Shown piece after piece: positions 50,143 through 61,600 of a stretch of DNA of 64,000 nucleotides. This stretch comes from Nepenthes gracilis. Lineage: Eukaryota > Streptophyta > Magnoliopsida > Caryophyllales > Nepenthaceae. The translations under genes were made by a program, and so were the position numbers. Numbering within the stretch: the first letter of the stretch is position 1; each line of letters begins with the position of its first letter. The notes beneath the pieces were generated by a model that had not been told where the DNA came from, ran no database searches, and was given only the letters and a program-made list of their open reading frames with translations. The stretch is from positions 18,869,299 through 18,933,298 of the forward strand of contig BSYO01000009.1 in the NCBI GenBank assembly GCA_033239525.1, written 5' to 3'.

Positions 50143-50675
50143 TCATAGTATAGATTATCCTATGATTTTTCTTCGGTTAAAAAAATTACAATGTCCTATT
50201 TTTACTTATGATTTATGAAGCTATTATAATAATTTTGTGGTAATTTAAAAAATAATTATATAATAAAAATTAAAAAAAAATGAAAATTAAAAAATCATAT
50301 TTAGTACCTAATAGGTGCTTATTTCACGCTCATGCATGTTTGAAGCCGAAAAAAGTATACTTGATGTATAACTATACAATGCTCATGTATAGCTCGAATA
50401 TAATGTTGATACATGAACTGTACTTGATGTAATGATTGTGCACAAATGAAGTAGATTAAGGATGTTTGACGTGCGTCTATCTGACACTCATTTGCTGAAT
50501 CAGTTATAAATGTGTAACTGTGTGTACTGTTAGTAATTTCTTCAAAAAAATAAAAAAATAAAAAAATATAGAGAAGATAATAGGATAAAGAAAGAGGATG
50601 AAGAAGATTTTGTAACCTTTTAGAGTTAGATTTGATAGTCCAGAGCTAAAGGTAGGTATTCTAAATTTGTTCTTT

Positions 50676-52086
50676 GACCTATTTTTAAAAATTTTTTAAT
50701 TTTATTTATATTTTTTATTTTGATATATATGCATATGAACTCTAATTTTAGTTATCTATACTTTTGGTAGATAGTTTTGGTTATCTATATTTTCCCACAA
50801 AAAGAAAAATTTTAGCATTTGTTTTTCTTGTAAAGAAGACAATTTTTTTAATTTGATATATTGTCTACTGTCCAAGTTTTTAAAAATTATTGTATAAAAT
50901 TGATAAAATGTTATCTTTAAATATTTTTAAAGTTGGCTTTTTAATTAGCTGTTACGTAAGTCATTAGTCACTGGTTCTCCATTTTGAACATGTTTTTATT
51001 TTTTAAGAATTTTGCATATATTATATCTGTAATTTGAAATGATTTGATCATTTGAGATTTGTGAGTTTGATTTGATATTTGGATTTATTTGATTTGGTAT
51101 TTTGAGCAATCTAGATTTATGATATTTGGAAATTTAGATACTATTATAAATTTATATTATTTCATATCTGTATATAAATTATAAATTTTATATATATAAT
51201 CAGATTTATATATTAGATATTTAGACATTTTATATATTAAATTTGCAGATATTTTATTATTTTTTATTCATTTATCTATTTTACAGACATTATTTGTTAT
51301 CGTTTATATATATACATATTTTAAACTTTTGGCTCACTTTTTGTAAAATATTTAGTTATGCATATTTTGTATTCAGATTAATTTTTGATCTAGTTTAAAA
51401 TTTATATTGGGGTTAATTATATATAGAATTATTTTAGATATATAATTTGATTATTGTACCCTGTTTATATCTAGAATTATTGTATCAGTTGGTTTGCCCA
51501 GGTTTGATTTCATGATAGTTTGGTTTTGTTGGCGCTTTTCCTGTGAGTTGTTTTGAAAAATGAGCAGGTTGATATAATTTAATTATATCCATGTTCAGTT
51601 GAAATTGTGATTATGTTTTCATTTTAGTTTTCAAATTTAGTTTATTTGATTCGACTTTAAAAATATTTAAAATTTTAATTATTTATAAATTACTATTTAT
51701 ATTATTTATTTAACCATTACCTACTTGTGTCAGGGACAAAGGAAGATTTTTCAACCTAAAATATTACCATATAATTTTTATATATGTTATTATATAATTT
51801 TATTATTTATATTTTTATAGTGTTTGATAACTAACGATTAACAAAACTTAAGGGTAAATTTTTACTTTATTGGTTTGTTTTTATTTATATTTTCAAGGAA
51901 TACTAACAATTGATATCATAGCATAGATTTCTCTTACATGTAAAAGGTACAATCTGATAGTATAAAGGTCGAAGAGTTTATTATTTTATATTAAGTAATT
52001 TAGCTGATAATATATTTTTATATTTTGGTAAGAAAAAATAAAAAATATTTTTACTTAAGAAGTAACCGAAAAAGAATTAAGAAAAA
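50676..52086. other. AT-rich intergenic DNA, nothing recognised
   Basis: Long T-rich plus-strand text lacking coding signal. Short tracts such as ATTTATAT-type repeats occur around 51100-51320. It joins the duplicated upstream region to the second copy of the dispersed segment. Confidence 0.45.
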
Positions 52087-52990
52087 ATGCAATAATTATT
52101 TACATTAATAACAATGATGAAGACGTATATATTTATGTATATGTGAGACGGTTTGATTATTTTCTGTAAAGAGAAACACATGAGATCATTATATTAATAA
52201 CAATAATAATATTATTATTAATATTAATAATAATAATATTATTATTGAGTTTTATGTAAATTGAAGATACTTTATTATTATTATTATTATTATTGAGTTT
52301 GATGTAAATTGAAGATACTTTATTGCTTCTGCTGCTACTCGCATCGTTAGAATAAAAGCTCACAACGGGCATATCCTTTTCTACTGCAATAAAATCAGAA
52401 ACAATGATATCAAACGGACGTATGATCGTACGTGAAAGTGGGGAAAAGTTGGAGTCAGGCTCATCTTTCTACTTTTCATCCTTTCTTATATTTTATAAAT
52501 TTGTATTCTAATATTTAAACTGCAAAAAATCTAATAATATTATTTTAGAGTCGATTATGTTAAATAAAGATATGATCTATTGGTTATAAATAAAAGATTT
52601 TTTTTTATTTCAATGTATTTCTTAGGCATAAAATCATGTATGATGCACTAGAAATTTGTCAGAAATATTATATTTTGATATATTTCACGATTGAGTCTTT
52701 ATATTGAATAAAGATATAATTTTTTGGTTATTAATTTAAGCATAAAAACATGTATGATGGGCAAGAAATTTGTTAGTCATGTTATATATTAATATGTTCC
52801 ATGACTGAGTCTAATTAATTATTTATGTATTATCCAGTGTTATAAAAATTTATGTTAAATTTATGGTCGACATTTACAGATGCATAACTATTAGTATTTA
52901 TACCTATCTTATGCCTGATTTACACACGAGCATTTTTGTTTAGTATGCCTACATTTGTGGTACGTTCAAAACGCATTATCTATTTTAAAT
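52087..52990 (+). repeat. Dispersed segment, copy 2 (pairs with 40399-41110)
   Basis: Same content and orientation as copy 1. It is longer because GTAAATTGAAGATACTTTATT is present twice around the (ATT)n tract, and because a part reading AATAAAGATAT, TTTTGGTTAT or TATTGGTTAT, CATGTATGAT, AGAAATTTGT and GACTGAGTCT or GATTGAGTCT is duplicated (about 52563-52697 and 52706-52812). Copy 1 has each of these once, so copy 1 is nearer to the ancestral form or has lost the extras. Confidence 0.8.
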
Positions 52991-53239
52991 ATGTTACAAA
53001 ATTAGATAAAAGGAGCCCCTAACCATATTTATTTATTTCCTTGAAAGCATATTAAAAAGATGATAACTGAAAAATTAAATAAAATTAGGAAGTAATTTAT
53101 TATTGTTCTTTTCATTCTGTTTATTTATAAACATACGAGAACCATTGTCTACCCTAACAATAACAAAAAGCATCCTAATGTCTCAAGCATGCATGCATGA
53201 TGATGCATAGATGTATGTATGTGTATTACGAAGGGAACT
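52991..53239. other. AT-rich spacer
   Basis: No gene. A CATGCATGCATGATGATGCAT tract in two parts (CATGCATGCATG, then ATGATGCAT) at about 53189-53209 contains RY-like CATGCA motifs; no function can be assigned. Confidence 0.4.
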
Positions 53240-53562
53240 TCAAATATCATATTTTCTCATCCAAAGGTAAACATTTGAGGGTTAGGGTTAATAATTTTAG
53301 TTTTTGACAAAATAAATTTAAAATAGTTGTCTTACTATTATTTTATAAAAAGTTAGCCAAATTTTGATTAATTTTATAAAGATATATAAAGATTTATGAC
53401 TGATAAATAAATTTTATAGAATTAATTAAAAGTATTCAAAAAATCAATAAAAATTTAATTTAATTATTAATATATATATATATTATATATTATTTTTTAT
53501 ATAAAATTTTAACGGGGTGGCAATTGACCCTACGCTTACTAAGGTGGATCTGCCCCTTTGTC
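53240..53562. mobile_element. Possible hAT-type MITE remnant
   Basis: The block ends GTGGATCTGCCCCTTTG. This is close to the GGATCCGCCCCTG end of a common group of plant non-autonomous elements, and the text before it (GGGGTGGCAATTGACCC) is also typical of them. I could not find a matching inverted left end or target duplication, so the left border is a guess. Confidence 0.3.
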
Positions 53563-56500
53563 TCTCCGTTAAATAGACAATTTTGATATTTCAATCTTAA
53601 TAGTTTATTTTGAAATACAATATCCTAAAATAATTATTTTAAAATTATTAATTTTATATAACTTTTATTTTTTAAAAAATAATTTAATTATAATTATTTA
53701 TTTTAAAATTAATAATTAAAATTATTAGACGAACAGATACCATCTACTTAAAAGAAATATAGTATCATTACTATTGGTTCTAAGGGGTTTTAATCATCAT
53801 TTATCCATTGTGTCACAATTAATTACTAGCAAAATTTAATAATGAAATGGTGATTTACAGTCGAATAATGTATTTTGATTTGAATTCTATGACAAACTGA
53901 ACCCATCCAACAAAGTCCGACCAACGGTCGATGATTAAATTGCTGCTATTTAAACACTTCATAGTGTAGAAATCATTAATCTAAAAATATTTATTCAATT
54001 TTATACATTAAAAATTAATAATAAAAACAACATTATAATAATAAAGTCTTACTACTTACAGCAAAGAAAATGAAATATATGGTTATGCAGACTAAGATAA
54101 CATTTTGATGGGTATTATTAGAATAATTGTAAGCGTGGGATAAAATATCAAAACTCTTGATAAGCTTACACGGTTCGTTTTGAAAGCTTACAAAAGCCGA
54201 TCGGAGGTTGAAGCTAGGAGAAGTTATGAAAAGACAGGAGTTAGAAAAGAAGCCCAAATATCTTATCAGAAAAGTTATCTTTTCGGAGGGTTCTAAACGA
54301 AAGGAGGGTCATATAAGGAGAAGGTAATCACTCCGAAGGGGGGGAAAAAAACTCTCTCTGAAAATTACCATCTAAAGAAAAATATACTCTTTCCTTTTTA
54401 TTCAAAAAAGGCGATGGTGATTTGAGCGTCGGAGCGCTGGAGATTTGCCGGTGAAACTTTACATTATCTTATGTACTTTTATGTTGTCACAGTCTTGAGT
54501 TAAAAAAGACGGACCCGATAAAAATCATCTCCATCCATGTGGAATGGATTAATTAATATTATCTAAAATCTAGCTAGGGATGAGATCATGGCACATTTAA
54601 ATAAAAAGAAAAATTTTTTACGATCATTTAAATTTTATTTCATTTCAACAAATTAAAACTCTTATTACGTTACCATAATCAAATACCTCCCAAATCAAAT
54701 TATATTTTCAATAATAGAAAATATCTTTTTGCTATATTTTCACTGTTTGCTAAATAATTAATAAAAAATATTTTCCATATATTATAAAACTCATATATTA
54801 TGTGGCATGGAGGGCCATAGCTTATTAATAGCCGAGCCAACGCGCCCCCAACTTCCATTAATTGGCGATCGAAAAATATATCCCTACGGTTAACAATTGC
54901 TCTCATAATTCAAAATTTCTTACACGCCACGCGTTTAAAATTAATGTAAAGATAATTTATTTTTCCAAAATAATTCAATGCATTTGTAACAAATAAGTGA
55001 GGCTTCTACTTTTTTTCATAAATGTTAGATGAAAAAATAATAATAATATTATTAAATATTAAATGATTTTTTAAATATTTATTTTTATTAAAAATTTTTA
55101 ACATTAAATTTAATAGATATTAACATTATAAATAAAAAATATAATTATATTTAATGTATTTTTTCATTTTTCAATTTAATTATTACATTTTAATTAAATA
55201 ACATTATAAAAAAAATAAGAAAAATAGAATTCCCTCCCATCACTTAAAAAAAAAAAAAAAAATCAACGCAAGTACCACTGAGCTATTATTAATCTCGATT
55301 ATAGCTGTATCTTTTGAAACTGATGGTGCTGAGTTCCATTTTATTTTATTTTATTTTATTTTATTTCATTTTTGCGAAGCTTATTTTAATTTTCGGTTGG
55401 GGTTGGTTTCGTAGACTTAATGATTAAAATAAAAACGGCTTTAATATTTTATTCTGTCTATTGTTTAATCAGTTATAAAGAATTTTAATCTCATCACCAC
55501 ATGAACTAATACTTACTTATAATAACAAAATATTATGTAATTTTTGGTGGGGTCGCGCTGGTGTTTGAACTATAACTTCAAACGGTCAAATCATATATTA
55601 TGCGAGAAAAACAGAGGAGTGGAGTAAAGAAGAAGCTGAATTTATCATCCACTTGTAATCCAAATCATATCTTATTATTATTTGTCAACTTTATGGTGTT
55701 ATTTTAATCATTGTATAAAATATTTTTACCTAATTTACTCTCTTATCATTTATTACTTTGGTTATTCATTATTAGGCATTATAACCTCAAATATTTTATA
55801 ATTTTACTATAATACAGACTCATATTTTTCATTCGGTATTTTTTTTAGATAATATTTTAAATATTCACCAGTTTTCTGAATTAAGAATACCAGACAATCA
55901 TCCTTTCAATTTGATGAATTATTCACAGGCAACGGAAATAAAAGAAATGATAATTTCATCGTGGGGTAATGAAATCATTCCAAAACAGGTTATCAGTGTA
56001 AAAAATGACTCAATTGTCAAATAAGAATTGCATCCGTGGCATCATCAAGGACGTTCAGAGTAGCCAAGGAGAACCCTTGGATCTATAGATGCATGGCAAA
56101 GCAAAATAAATACCTCATGACTCCATGAAAATTCTCATACACAAGGCAACCTTCTATTGATGATGAGCAATTTTCAATATATATCATCTACCGATGTCAA
56201 ATTAATCATGTCTATATTAGAACAGTTTCACTTAACGTAATATATATTTAATAATTTATTAAAATAATTCTCTATTATTCAGTTATAATAAGCTCAATGT
56301 TTGATAAAAATAAATAATATTTAAATAATTAAAAATATATTATTTTTCTATTATACAGAAGGCAAAATTACCCATCAAATGGGCCAAAACAGGGGCCATT
56401 TTTTCTGGAATAAATGAAATGTCAACTTTGTGAGTGGTTGATTATTATTCTGTTTTAAATACAAAGTAACTCTATGATTGAACAGTCAACACGAACGACC

Positions 56501-56930
56501 AGATCTCACAAGGTTCCACGGTCTAATAACTTTATTATTCTTTTCCTATAATGAATAGAGTCAAAAATGTATGTGACACAGCTTGATGTTACGTTTGTTG
56601 ACTACTTTGTGCGAGTTCTCAGTAAGAATTGGGAAGAGTTCATCAATTTCAGTTCATCGATTTCAACTTTTAATTATGTAGATTATAATCTTCGTGTCAT
56701 TTTGATTATGTCAAATTAAACATTGGCTATTGTCTTCTTTGGCTTTCCTTTTGTTCTCACCCATCATCACAACACCATTTTCAAATGATTTTGGTTTCAT
56801 TTTCTCCAGTTATTCGGATTTGACAAGTTTTCAAGCAATATTTAAGTGCCATTTTTGAAGTTTAAATTCTAAATTTTATCAAAGTTGGCACATTTTATTA
56901 CATTCAAGTTAGTCTGATTCGTTCTCGTTG
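53563..56930. other. AT-rich intergenic DNA with microsatellites
   Basis: No gene recognised. (TTTTA)n lies at about 55338-55371, and (TA)/(AAT) tracts elsewhere. The patch 54180-54440 is more balanced (GA-rich) and its minus frame 54033-54257 has no recognisable family. Confidence 0.45.
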
Positions 56931-57720
56931 GGAGCCAATATTATACGGGCTAGCCCAAATTACCAATGATCCAGCCCAATATGCTGGATCCAGATCAATA
57001 TTAGCCCAGCCCAGTCCATTGGAGATAAATGATTATCAGATAATCCTGACATCACACGGTAGCAATCTAATGCACTAATTGAAACTGAGTCACCCTAAAA
57101 CTAAAGAAGTTGACAAAGCGTATACTAAAAATACACCGAGGCAGAGGCTAGTTCTAACGATAGATGGAGGCATCACCAGGGATTATGGCTGGTTACAGCA
57201 AGTTGAGCACCAACCTAAAGTGTAAGAAGGGACGTGTTAGGCACCAGATTTCCAACACATTATTATGACATATCATACTTTAGACATACGTTTAATCAAA
57301 ATGTAACATGAATGCTGGCATATATATGAAAGACAGTCATTCTGATCCGGGCCTTCACCTATAAGAGGAAAATGAGCTCATGGGTTGCGCAAGAAACAAA
57401 GCAGAGAGAAACTAAAGCACCAAGCAAGCGAAATAGAAAGGATTTTCTCTTTATTTTTCTGCCAAAATACCTATACAAAGTAATAATTTCTAATATTAAA
57501 TATAGCTCATCACTAGGAATACTACTTCATATTCTCCACAATTATCCAAGGTTATTTATTCTTTTAATTTTCTTTTAACAGATTGTGCATCTACCAACTT
57601 GAGCATCGAAAATGTTTCACAGGAGCAACCCTAATGCCCTTACCTGGCCTTTGTTCCATTTATAGTGCATGGAAATCGGTTCAAGAATTTGGGTCCCGAT
57701 CAAAGCGGGTAGTAGAAGGA
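56931..57720 (+). mobile_element. Possible Ty3-type LTR remnant
   Basis: The text runs GGGAGCCAATATTATACGGG, several AGCCCA words, GATAATCCTGACATCACACGG, CCTATAAGAGGAAAATGAGC (TATA-like), then CAACTTGAGCATCGAAAATG, TTTCACAGGAGCAACCC and GAATTTGGGTCCC. The order TATA-like box, then ACTTGAGCATCG plus CAGGAGCAACCC, then GAATTTGG, is reminiscent of the 3' half of plant Ty3 (Tat-group) LTRs. No partner LTR, PBS or polyprotein is seen. This rests on my memory of the text style, so it is weak. Confidence 0.35.
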
Positions 57721-60500
57721 TTCAAGTGAGATAAATTTTCAAGGTATGCATCAATTCTAAATTAGTTTCTAGTACTATTCATTTAAGTGGGTGAAAAACC
57801 CACATTAGGCATCAGCCATACTTTTTTTGCTCTCTTTTTCGACAGAGTTTCGCCCAATTTTCCCAGGCCAGATTGTAAGTACTTCTGAAGGTTTTCACTT
57901 GAAAAACATTTTAATTAGATTTAATTAAAATTAAATTTAAACAGAATTTTGGATTGAGATTTGATGCATCATTGATATCTGAATTATTGTACGGATTAGA
58001 AAACTACTCGATCTTTCACTACGGGTAGAATTGGAGCAGGTCCGGTATTTATTTTTGTTAACCTAGAACCTGCGTACTATAAATTACAAAAAAGAGGTCA
58101 GATGATTAACAAGACTAACTTTCAAATTTATTTTTCGACGCTCAAATTAAAAATCTTTTAGAAAATAAAAAGATATGATGAGCATACGAGAGAATGCGAG
58201 TTTATTTATTGTGGGGGATGTGAGAGGACAATTGGACTCCTATTGTGTGCATGACGAGGGGGATTTAGAAAGATTGAGGATTGGGCTCCGATGGGTTGCA
58301 CGCGGCTGGTGGTTCACTGGGGTTGCACTCGGACAGTAGTTCACTAGGGATACACTCAGTGAGTGGCTCATTAGGGGTGTACTTAATAAGTGGCTCACTA
58401 GAGGGAGAAAAGCAGGAAGGGCACTAAACTGGAGTGGAGTGAAGAGAGAAGGCTGTGTTAAGGAGCCTAATTATCTCCGTGTCTCTAGAAGAAAGGTCCC
58501 TTCTCTCGCCAAAGGTCCCCTGCGTCTGTGAGTTCTCTTCTTCTTTGTGTTCAAAAACTCCCCCCTTTCCTTTGACGGTTAGGGGGGTTTGTAACGCTAT
58601 GTGGAGATGGATTTGGCGCTAAAACTTGTGACAGGTGTTTCGCTAGAATTTTCTAACAATTAGGCCACTGATGGAAGTGGCTGTTGTTAGTTGTCGTCTT
58701 GCGACGGTGAAGTAGCTGTGAGTGGTCCTCTCGACTCATTCGTCAAATTCTTTGTTGTGTTTTACAAGCAACGCCTGTATCGATATGCGTTGTGCATCGC
58801 TGCGTGCACGTACTTTCTGTCTACTCTGTTGGCCGCATGGCAAAGAGCTTTTCAAATTGATCCGTTCGTCTGTATTACCGATTGGACCGTTGATATTTGT
58901 CCTCTTGGCCCATCATTTTCTAGACCTTATTTTGATCGCTGCAGCCATGGCTAGGTTAAATTGGTCTCTTTCTTGAGGCATTGTTTGTTGCTCGTTGGGC
59001 CCAATGTTCATCCCTATGCGGTAGTGGTTGGGCCTAGAACTAAATCGGCCATATTAGTATTGGACCCATCAGGATTGAAAGAGAAATTAGTATGACAAGC
59101 AAGGTTGGATTAGGCCATATTATCCAAGGAAAAAAAAAAATTATAATTATGTCAATCCATAATGGGTCATTTTGAAATGGCTCGTTGATATTTTTATTTT
59201 AAAATACTTATTTACCTAAAAATATTAAATATTACACATAAATCTAGACCTAAAAATATTTAAAAGAGTAACCTACTCATAAAAATTGTTAATTACGTAA
59301 AAATATATATAGTTTAATGAGAACTTTTTTTTAAAAAAAAATAGTATTTATCGAAAATGTTCTACTTCACATTTATAAAAAAAAAAAAAAAAATCAGGCC
59401 ATACAGTTTATTTTCTTGTAACAATGCCCAGTTAAAAAATATATCAATCCTAAATTTTTGCTATTTCTTTCCATAATAATTATATACATTTACCATACCT
59501 TATAAAATATTGAGTGAGTCAAACGATCTAATTTGGATCATATTTTTTATTTTCACTAAACCATAACATACCAAAAGATAGCCCGTTAGCTAAGTAAAGA
59601 AAGGATTTATTCTAAAGTCAGGATCAGTTACTAGAAGCACTGAAGACAGGATTTTGCATAATATTGTACAACTTAATTCGTTATCCACGCACTAATTAAT
59701 ATACTTCAAAGGCGATTATTTGCAAGACAGAAATAAACTCAAATTTTTATTAATTATCAACCATCAAATTTTGTGTAAGCACAATGAAAAATAATAACTC
59801 AAAACACAAAAATTATACAACAATATTTAATATAAAACACTCTTCTCAACAAATAAAAAAATTACAAAATCTTCGAACAAATTCACTATAATATGTTTGA
59901 TTACAAATAATCCAATATGAGATCTTTTCAAAATAATCTATGTAAATAACAAGTTAAAATATAACCCCTAACACATCTAATAATCATACGAGAGAATACA
60001 AGTAGAAAAGGAGTAACAAATTGGTAATCATCCTATACATAATATTGAAGTAATATACCCGTGTTTGGTAAAGAGTGAAATTCAAATTAGAACACAACCA
60101 GATGTCAAAATTATTACTCTTTTCTCTCCTATTTTTCCTTTCGATATCTCTTATGTTGAAATGATTTTTGATCTGACCTAAAAATCACATCAAATTTTTA
60201 CATTCTGGGGCTAACGTCTGAGTGTAAGGTTTGGAGTTCAAACGTTAGAGGCAAAACTACCTACGCACTTTCTACTATCAATGTAGGAGTACCCCATCAA
60301 ACACCCGTTACGACGCTTGTTGTCACTACCTATGCACATACGCTGATCTTCGTGCCACACCAATCCTTCGCTGCGTGTGAATCTTTATACCAAACCCAAG
60401 CGAACCTCTAAATAATTCGTTCATTGAAAGAAAAACTCCAATGAAAGTCATCCAAAATCAAATAAACTTAAACTCACACATTGTGGAAGATCCATCGCCT
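57721..60500. other. Intergenic DNA with a GC-richer patch
   Basis: AT-rich at both ends. The part 58190-59060 is more balanced and includes the small repeat array listed separately; frames at 58691-58976 resemble no protein I know. A-runs at about 59132 and 59380. A stretch at about 60060-60120 (AGTGAAATTCAAATTAGAAC and CAGATGT) resembles 38996-39040, probably another shared repeat trace. Confidence 0.4.
58293..58400. repeat. Degenerate 26-28-bp tandem repeat, four units
   Basis: Units start at 58293, 58319, 58347 and 58374 with GGGTTGCAC, GGGTTGCAC, GGGATACAC and GGGGTGTAC. Each ends near TGGTTCACT, TAGTTCACTA, TGGCTCATTA or TGGCTCACTA. Copies are well diverged. Confidence 0.7.
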
Positions 60501-60539
60501 CTCTTGCAGTAGTCATATCTTATCTTTTGACAACTTCTC

Positions 60540-61600
60540 TACCATGTGGATCTTAAAATTAGACTCTATAAGTTTAAACATCACCCTGTTCCAATCTGTT
60601 GAAACACTTGGAGTATTATCATTTCTTTTAGTGTCTTCATTTCGGTAGGGTCAATCTTCTTGACACTCATTGGCCTCTTTCAATCACCTTGACAAAGCCT
60701 TCCATTCATCACCTTGGTGTTGCCCTTAGCAACCAAAATTTCCATCAAGTATCGGTTTGAACACTTGCTTCCTCTCATCACAATCAATGATCATTTGTTG
60801 AGCTTCCATTGGCTTTAACCAAATGTCATGCAAAACCTTCCTCATCAAGTTTATCTGTTGAAATCAAACTAACGCCCTTTAACACGAGTTTCATCTCATT
60901 ACTTTCTCTAGCTAACGTCCCCAATATTAGCAACCTTCGGTGAGCTATCATTTGGTGAGCTTCCATTGGCTTTAACCAAATGTCATGCAAAACCTTCCTC
61001 ACAAAATTTATTTGTTAAAATCAAACTAATGCCCTTAACACACGAGCTTCATCGTCACTTGTCTACAATATAACGTCCCCGATACTAGCAACCCTTGGTG
61101 AGCTATCATTTGGTGAGCTTCCTCATTTCAAATTTCAATACTCATAATCCCCGAGTATATAGGAAGTGAAGAAGAACATTCTTAATGTTGTATAAATTGA
61201 AGATCCGCTATCCATCACGCAATTTGTCTTATAGCTTGTGAGCTTTCGTCTCTACCTCGTAAACAACAAGAATACCTCTATAGGTTACGACAGAAACGCA
61301 ATCATTGAAACAATCCCATTTCATATGATATTTTTTGCTACAATGATAGTATTCGCATCCTTTAATTTAAACCGGCTATTACTTCTCTCCAACTTATTGC
61401 CTTTCCGACGATCTTTTGTGGCTCCCGTACCCTCAACCATCGGAGGGCAACAAGATATTCGACTCCTTCAAAACCTCATCACTTTTCTTCTCTCTAGAGT
61501 CGTTCATAAGTAAAGAAAAGATGTATCTTATCAAAACTGAACGTGTCCATCCAGAATAACATCACCACGACAATGTAATCTAACAAGCCCAGTAATAAAA
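60540..61600 (-). pseudogene. Second copia fragment, gag end and protease, minus strand
   Basis: On the minus strand a zinc knuckle YHCSKKYHMKWDC (about 61300-61346) is followed by an aspartic protease start, VMDSGSSIYTTLRMFFFTSY (about 61150-61215), then SSPNDSSPRVASIGDVIL. This order and wording is that of a Ty1/copia gag-pol, related in type to the element at 25-31 kb but not the same family. Stops and frame changes are frequent. The part after the protease motif contains a 157-base tandem duplication. No LTR pair or RT was recognised nearby, so this is a truncated relic. Confidence 0.65.
60790..61115. repeat. 157-bp tandem duplication in the copia relic
   Basis: ATCATTTGNTGAGCTTCC occurs at 60790, 60947 and 61105, giving two full units of about 157 and 158 bases and the start of a third. 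The units share TTGGCTTTAACCAAATGTCA, AAACCTTCCTCA, AATCAAACTAA and AACGTCCCC.ATA.TAGCAA. Copies are diverged, so this duplication is older than or similar in age to the loss of the reading frame. Confidence 0.9.

Larger units (their letters stand above)
47747..50675 (-). repeat. Duplicated upstream region, distal copy with MITE insertion
   Basis: This is the direct repeat of 44467-46660. It starts GGGAGGTTGTAGGAGG and ends at TTTGTTCTTT, after which the flank (ACCTATTTTTAAAAA) is unrelated to the proximal copy. It keeps the TATA box (47834-47841) and G-box (47847-47852) but has LTR-like DNA instead of an OFP coding region downstream on the minus strand. The match is interrupted by the MITE at 49400-50142. 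The first about 1.3 kb is almost identical to the proximal copy, with mostly small indels; the last 0.5 kb differs at roughly one base in ten by eye. Confidence 0.95.

Noticed and set aside
44467..50675. The two 2.2-kb repeats as LTRs of one element with the 1.1-kb block as its interior
   Set aside because: They do not begin TG or end CA, flanks TCGCC and GACCT do not match, no PBS or polypurine tract, and one end is the leader of an OFP gene.
53278..53292. Telomere-like GGGTTAGGGTTA
   Set aside because: Only two units in AT-rich DNA; not an interstitial telomere array.
58691..58976. Two overlapping plus-strand frames of 84-87 residues
   Set aside because: No known domain, and two frames are open at once in a GC-richer patch; no support for either.
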